Origin: Desulfoplanes formicivorans
GTDB taxonomy: Bacteria > Desulfobacterota > Desulfovibrionia > Desulfovibrionales > Desulfomicrobiaceae
Reading direction: 5' to 3'
Length of the DNA: 64,000 nt
NCBI RefSeq assembly: GCF_001748225.1
Contig: NZ_BDFE01000007.1
Span: forward strand, 44,800 to 108,799
Shown: positions 61,882 through 64,000 of the stretch, in pieces
Position numbering within the stretch: the first letter of the stretch is position 1
How the letters are laid out: each line of letters starts with the position of its first letter
The notes under the pieces: model-generated
Databases searched by the model: none
What the model saw: only the letters and a program-made list of their open reading frames with translations
Told to the model about the DNA's origin: nothing
Translations under genes and position numbers: made by a program

Positions 61882-62490
61882 CTACCTGAACTTTCTGATC
61901 AGGGCCACGGGAAGACCGCCCAAAAGCAGAAGCAGAGCTCCCGGAATGGGCGTGGGGCTCATACCGGAAACCTTGACAATCATATCATTGTAATCGGGCT
62001 TCACACACTTCGGCCCCTTATTGAGCCAGAGCTGATTGTCTTCCCAATTAAGCAGGTAGCTCTCGCCATCAAAGGTGGTCTGCAAAAAATCCCTGCCATG
62101 ATTGGAGTGCCCGGCATCGGTTTCACTCAGAAAAAGTCCGCCACCCAGGAACCAGAGCTTCGACGAATCCAGATAGAAACCAAATTCACGATTTAATGAA
62201 AATCCCGATCCTGTCAGGGTATCCCATGTCAGAGTTTCCACGGCTCCAGGACCATCAGAACCCTTAAAAATTTCCATGGTCAGGGGATGATCTCCACCCA
62301 GATCCTGATACAGACCAAAGGAGTTGCACTTGGCAAACCAGGCATTTTCCTCCATCAGCTCGAAGGTGGCTCCGAGCTGGGATGTGTCTGCCATCCACAA
62401 ATCATCATAGGGAATCAGACTGGCCTGGGCTGCTGACCCAAAACAAAAAACACATAACACAAGAACAAGACCTGCGAACCATTTTTTCAT
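61882..62490 (-). CDS. DUF4114-like exported protein with PEP-CTERM-type sorting tail
   Basis: 202 aa. Signal peptide (MKKWFAGLVLVLCVFCFGSAAQA). The C-terminus TPIPGALLLLLGGLPVALIRKFR is a Pro-x-Pro-Gly, hydrophobic helix and Arg/Lys end, as in PEP-CTERM/VPxxA-CTERM exosortase substrates. Before it, LLNWEDNQL ... PDYNDMIVKV resembles the DUF4114 E-D/D-Y-N-D pattern found in such proteins. GGAGGATGGT precedes ATG 62490. Surface or biofilm matrix role likely. No exosortase gene is in the window. Confidence 0.7.
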   Translation of the reverse strand: MKKWFAGLVLVLCVFCFGSAAQASLIPYDDLWMADTSQLGATFELMEENAWFAKCNSFGLYQDLGGDHPLTMEIFKGSDGPGAVETLTWDTLTGSGFSLNREFGFYLDSSKLWFLGGGLFLSETDAGHSNHGRDFLQTTFDGESYLLNWEDNQLWLNKGPKCVKPDYNDMIVKVSGMSPTPIPGALLLLLGGLPVALIRKFR

Positions 62491-62736
62491 ACCATCCTCC
62501 AACGCGGTTGTTGAAATACTTCAATCTTGACCTTAACCTGATGGAAGATAAGAAATAAATATGCCGGAACCAAGTAATGTTCATATATCGGGTAGATGCA
62601 TGAAATTTGGGCTTTTCCTGTCCACTATTAGTATACGTTGTGGATACCATCCTTCCTAAAATTCACAGGTATTCGCACATTAAATGTCCAATGATATCAA
62701 AAAGAAATGCCATAGCCGCATGTTCATGCCAGACAG

Positions 62737-63771
62737 TTATGTTTTTACCAGAATCCATGTTGCAGCAGGCATGTGCTTTTCGGTCCAATGCGTCTTGTAC
62801 GCCATTTTGGGACCCCGAAGAGGACCCATATCGTAGCGTTTGGCCTTTTCCTCACACAACCATTTGATCTGCTCCGCCTGCAAGAGATTGCCGATGGAAA
62901 TATCCCTCCATTCCTGCACATAGCTGAACTGCTGCCCGCGATAGATCCTTTGGGCCATTCCTCCAAAAATATATCCGATATCCTGGCCCTCATGGCGGGC
63001 AAACATGATGCGTGCGGCTTGCGTCATGGTCAATCGGTGCAACATGGCACGGTAAAAAGAAACAGCAGGCTCCTGATCCATGCCGCAATGTTCTCTGCCC
63101 TTCCAGCTGGCCCTTTCCACGGTGAGCATGCGATCAAAAATCCTGTCGGCGTCTTCCATGGTTGACGGTGATATCCGCTCAAACCACACGCCCTTTTGAA
63201 TGGCCCGTCGCATTTGCTGACGTATCTTTCTTCGATGATTGCCGGACCGTCGTGCCAGGTACCCATCCATCCCGCCGGACAGGGAGGCTGCACATTGCAC
63301 CTGTTCCAGGTAGGGAGAAATTCTGAACTTTCCGGAAAATACCCTGCGCAGTCTTCGGGCGAGAACACCGCCGGGACGAATCCCGCTGATGACCATTCCG
63401 GAAAACAAGGAACCATACAGGCCCTCGATATCTCTCACCACCTCATGCAGGAGTTCAACAGCTCCGGGGCCGAGTACCGGGCACCCGAAAAACCAGTGGG
63501 AATCAATGGGAATGAGAAACATCTTGGTGGGATCAAACAACTTGACGGCAAAAGCAAGCACGTTGCCCGAGGAGACCTTGATCAAAGCAGGACGATGGGG
63601 ACAAAACACCTGATAAAAGGGAAGCTGCCAGGTCGGAGTGCAGCAGAAGGGATCCGCCTGGTTTGTGGACAACGCAACACGGGTCCATTGGGCCAGCAAG
63701 GCCGGGTTCAAGGAGGGGGACAGTTCCTGTGATTCCCCCATGTCCATATGCCAAGTCAGTGATTCCTGCAT
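62737..63771 (-). CDS. GNAT/FemAB-like acyltransferase
   Basis: 344 aa. C-terminal part (GGMDGYLARRSGNHRRKIRQQMRRAIQKG, DADRIFDRMLTVERASWKG, RIMFARHEGQDIGYIFGGMAQRIYRGQQFSYVQEW) matches the GNAT_acetyltransf-6/FemAB-like family linked with exopolysaccharide or cell-wall acylation. The ATG at 63771 has no clear ribosome site, so the start could be at an internal Met (63747 or 63741). Located next to a PEP-CTERM-type protein; in many bacteria such enzymes sit in exosortase/polysaccharide loci. Confidence 0.7.
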   Translation of the reverse strand: MQESLTWHMDMGESQELSPSLNPALLAQWTRVALSTNQADPFCCTPTWQLPFYQVFCPHRPALIKVSSGNVLAFAVKLFDPTKMFLIPIDSHWFFGCPVLGPGAVELLHEVVRDIEGLYGSLFSGMVISGIRPGGVLARRLRRVFSGKFRISPYLEQVQCAASLSGGMDGYLARRSGNHRRKIRQQMRRAIQKGVWFERISPSTMEDADRIFDRMLTVERASWKGREHCGMDQEPAVSFYRAMLHRLTMTQAARIMFARHEGQDIGYIFGGMAQRIYRGQQFSYVQEWRDISIGNLLQAEQIKWLCEEKAKRYDMGPLRGPKMAYKTHWTEKHMPAATWILVKT

Positions 63772-63871
63772 GTCAAACGTAACGTATTAACAATAAAAGG
63801 GGTGGTGCGTTGAGGTGGACACTTCCTGTCCACCGCTAGGGGTACGCCAATATGCCCCGAAGCACCATAGG

Positions 63872-63910
63872 CAAAGAGCCCTCATATCGTGAAGATATGA
63901 GGGCTCTTTG
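63872..63910 (-). terminator. rRNA operon terminator hairpin
   Basis: 17-bp perfect stem (63872-63888 with 63894-63910), 5-base loop, located ~10 bp downstream of the 5S rRNA 3' end on the minus strand. No clear T run. Confidence 0.75.
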
Positions 63911-63919
63911 AAGAAGAAG

Positions 63920-64000
63920 TCCTGGCGACGACCTACTTTCCCGCGGATGGATCCGGAGTATCATCGGCGCTGGAGGTCTTAACTTCCGAGTTCGAGATGG
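63920..64000 (-). rRNA. rrf: 5S ribosomal RNA, partial at window edge
   Basis: The reverse complement of CCTGGCGACGACCTACTTTC ... TTCCGAGTTCGAGATGG is the 3' two-thirds of 5S rRNA. The 5' end and any upstream 23S/16S genes lie beyond base 64000. The 3' boundary is set to within a few bases. Confidence 0.93.

Noticed and set aside
63814..63834. GGTGGACA / TGTCCACC hairpin near the rRNA operon, considered as an insertion-sequence end
   Set aside because: GTGGACA occurs at some IS3-type ends, but there is no transposase, second end or target duplication here.
1..64000. CRISPR arrays, prophage genes and tRNA genes
   Set aside because: No regularly spaced direct repeats, no phage structural or integrase genes and no tRNA-like cloverleaf were recognised by reading; a tRNA scan would be needed to exclude the last fully.

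Overview
The window reads as chromosome of an anaerobic, sulfate-reducer-like bacterium, most likely Desulfovibrionales or a close relative. Supporting content is a class III (c3-type) tetraheme cytochrome, rubrerythrin, three rubredoxins, rubredoxin:oxygen oxidoreductase, Fe-SOD, cytochrome bd, an aldehyde ferredoxin oxidoreductase, HdrB/HdrD-type CCG proteins and a LutC/LutBA/lactate-permease locus. No dsrAB or apr genes lie in the window, so the lineage is inferred. Coding density is high. The right edge enters an rRNA operon (5S on the minus strand).

Layout. 1-1.5 kb: 3' part of an AOR-family gene. 1.6-16.3 kb: a complete glycerol locus. On the minus strand is a six-gene glycerol ABC importer (glpS, T, P, Q, U, V). 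Divergent from it are glpA, glpB, a large membrane-anchored GlpC/HdrC-like protein with a c-type heme motif, an HdrB-like protein, an unknown gene and glpK. 16.4-18.4 kb: HtpX, Hsp20 and a Fur/PerR regulator. 18.5-22 kb: oxygen defence (rubrerythrin, two rubredoxins, FprA/Roo, a HEAT-repeat protein and a 58-aa zinc ribbon). 22.1-27.5 kb: an electron-transfer locus in which a bd-oxidase-like membrane domain is fused to eight c-type heme sites, with two more membrane proteins and a tetraheme c3. 27.7-32.7 kb: Fe-SOD, a rubredoxin with a shortened metal knuckle, a DsrE-like protein, and cytochrome bd with a DUF4492 partner and a 30-aa CydX-like peptide. 32.8-34 kb: molybdate/sulfate permease-like gene.

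34.3-46.4 kb: a hybrid sensor kinase and an NtrC-type regulator precede a well-formed sigma-54 promoter and an unusual gene set: BCCT transporter (frameshifted here), alkaline-phosphatase-superfamily hydrolase, TusB/TusD/TusC-like sulfur-carrier proteins, an OsmC-like protein, a reduced phosphatase-like protein whose C-terminus resembles that of the hydrolase, and an EamA exporter. This is the best candidate here for an undescribed pathway. 46.4-51.2 kb: a winged-helix protein, a PAS/sigma-54 activator flanked by copies of a CGACAT-N2-ATGTCG palindrome, a second EamA exporter, a YitT-family protein and a TSCPD-domain protein. 51.3-52.9 kb: a decayed stretch with a glycerol dehydrogenase C-terminal remnant and a frameshifted threonine-synthase-like gene. 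53.4-61.6 kb: lactate oxidation in two units (lutC-lutBA; lctP-dld-glcF), each with a sigma-54-like element upstream. 61.9-64 kb: a DUF4114-like protein with a PEP-CTERM-type tail, a GNAT/FemAB-like acyltransferase and 5S rRNA.

The genes fit a metabolism that feeds electrons from glycerol-3-phosphate and lactate, through flavoprotein plus Hdr-like Fe-S modules, to the membrane pool. A separate set of rubredoxin, Roo and cytochrome bd systems removes oxygen.
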